Source: Planctomycetota bacterium (lineage in GTDB: Bacteria > Planctomycetota > J058 > J103). Taken from it: 64,000 nt of DNA. Below are positions 63,631 to 64,000 of the stretch, one piece after another. The stretch's first letter is position 1. Every line of letters starts with the position of its first letter. The DNA lies in the NCBI GenBank assembly GCA_026004615.1, contig BPJM01000001.1:186001-250000 (forward strand). Reading direction: 5' to 3'. The translations under genes were made by a program, and so were the position numbers. The notes under the pieces were generated by a model that did not search any database, was not told where the DNA came from, and saw only the letters and a list, made by a program, of their open reading frames with translations.

Positions 63631-64000
63631 TCAGGGGCGCTCGAACACCAGCCCCAGCCGGCCGCCCATCTCCGGGGCGGCCGGCTGGAACGGCTCGCGG
63701 GAGCAGCCGGCGTGCGCGGCGAGCAGCCGCAGGCCGGCGCGGGCGGCGAGTGCCACCAGCTCGGTGGCGGTGTAGACCCGCAGCGAGGCGTGCTTGACGC
63801 CGTGCCCGAGCGGGCCCCACCACCACCAGCAGGTCTGCACGCGCCCGGCCAGTGCATCGAAGCGCGGCTGCTCCAGCACCAGCGTCCCGTCGGCGAGCCG
63901 GTGCGCCGGCCGGAGGCCGCGGGCCAGGCGCGCGACCACCGTGTCGCGGTGCATGGTCTCGATCAGTACGCGGCCGCCGGGACGTACCGCGCGGGCGAGC
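63631..64000 (-). CDS. SAM-dependent methyltransferase, C-terminal part (cut by right window edge)
   Basis: About 123 residues of the C-terminal part of a class I methyltransferase are visible; the frame is open to the window edge, so the start lies to the right. The segment ARAVRPGGRVLIETMHRD is the motif around strand 5 of small-molecule methyltransferases, and the remainder (SLRVYTATELVALAARAGLR) is the usual final helix-strand region. No substrate can be inferred. Confidence 0.75.
   Translation of the reverse strand, partial: LARAVRPGGRVLIETMHRDTVVARLARGLRPAHRLADGTLVLEQPRFDALAGRVQTCWWWWGPLGHGVKHASLRVYTATELVALAARAGLRLLAAHAGCSREPFQPAAPEMGGRLGLVFERP

Overview
The window is very G+C-rich DNA, densely coding, from a Gram-negative bacterium. 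Lipid A and LPS heptose genes (lpxK, hldE, gmhB), ExbB/ExbD, lipoproteins and Pel-type polysaccharide genes point to a diderm envelope. A Minf_1886-family protein, a secreted HEATH-motif metallopeptidase of a type common in planctomycetes, two large membrane-anchored Ser/Thr kinases and many FHA/TPR/coiled-coil proteins suggest the Planctomycetota or a neighbouring PVC lineage. That placement is inference; a myxobacterium-like host is not excluded. No tRNA, rRNA, insertion sequence or CRISPR array was seen.

Layout. 1-2.6 kb: pelF (cut by the left edge) and pelG. 2.6-3.1 kb: a cold-shock gene with its own promoter, long leader and terminator. 3.1-13 kb, minus strand: an envelope operon read lpxK, DHS-like gene, lipoprotein, hldE, SIS-domain fusion, PilT-like ATPase, membrane protein, pilT, gmhB. 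13.3-24.4 kb: an alkylguanine-DNA methyltransferase gene, accA, a secreted metallopeptidase, two receptor-type Ser/Thr kinases and a GAF-GGDEF diguanylate cyclase. 24.6-38.6 kb, plus strand: a 14-kb run of twelve tightly packed genes (TPR lipoprotein, two secreted coiled-coil proteins, ExbB, ExbD, a long TonB-position coiled-coil protein, TPR protein, small coiled-coil protein, actin-like ATPase, membrane TPR protein, histidine kinase, NtrC-type activator). It reads as an energised envelope machine with its own regulators and is the best candidate here for an undescribed system. 38.7-46.1 kb, minus: an unknown protein, an SDR, GT2, LOG, nhaA, upp, an FHA protein and an anti-sigma-type kinase. 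46.2-53.6 kb, plus: an M28 peptidase, two tandem dynamin-like GTPases and an FHA-GAF histidine kinase. 53.7-61.6 kb, minus: pgeF, an AI-2E-type permease, a Minf_1886 protein, holB, tmk and a three-module secreted protein with a C-terminal sorting-like tail. 62-64 kb: an exported unknown protein and the end of a methyltransferase gene.

Sequence quality. Two stretches (10.4-14.3 kb and 53.9-58.9 kb) hold about nineteen frameshifts. Each is repaired by removing one base, usually from a short homopolymer, and the repaired genes end at overlapping start/stop codons and have lengths divisible by three. Several of these genes are normally essential (lpxK, accA, holB), so I read the frameshifts as sequencing or assembly errors, not gene decay, and annotate the genes as intact with notes. 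Start/stop overlaps of the ATGA/GTGA type are frequent and indicate translationally coupled operons.
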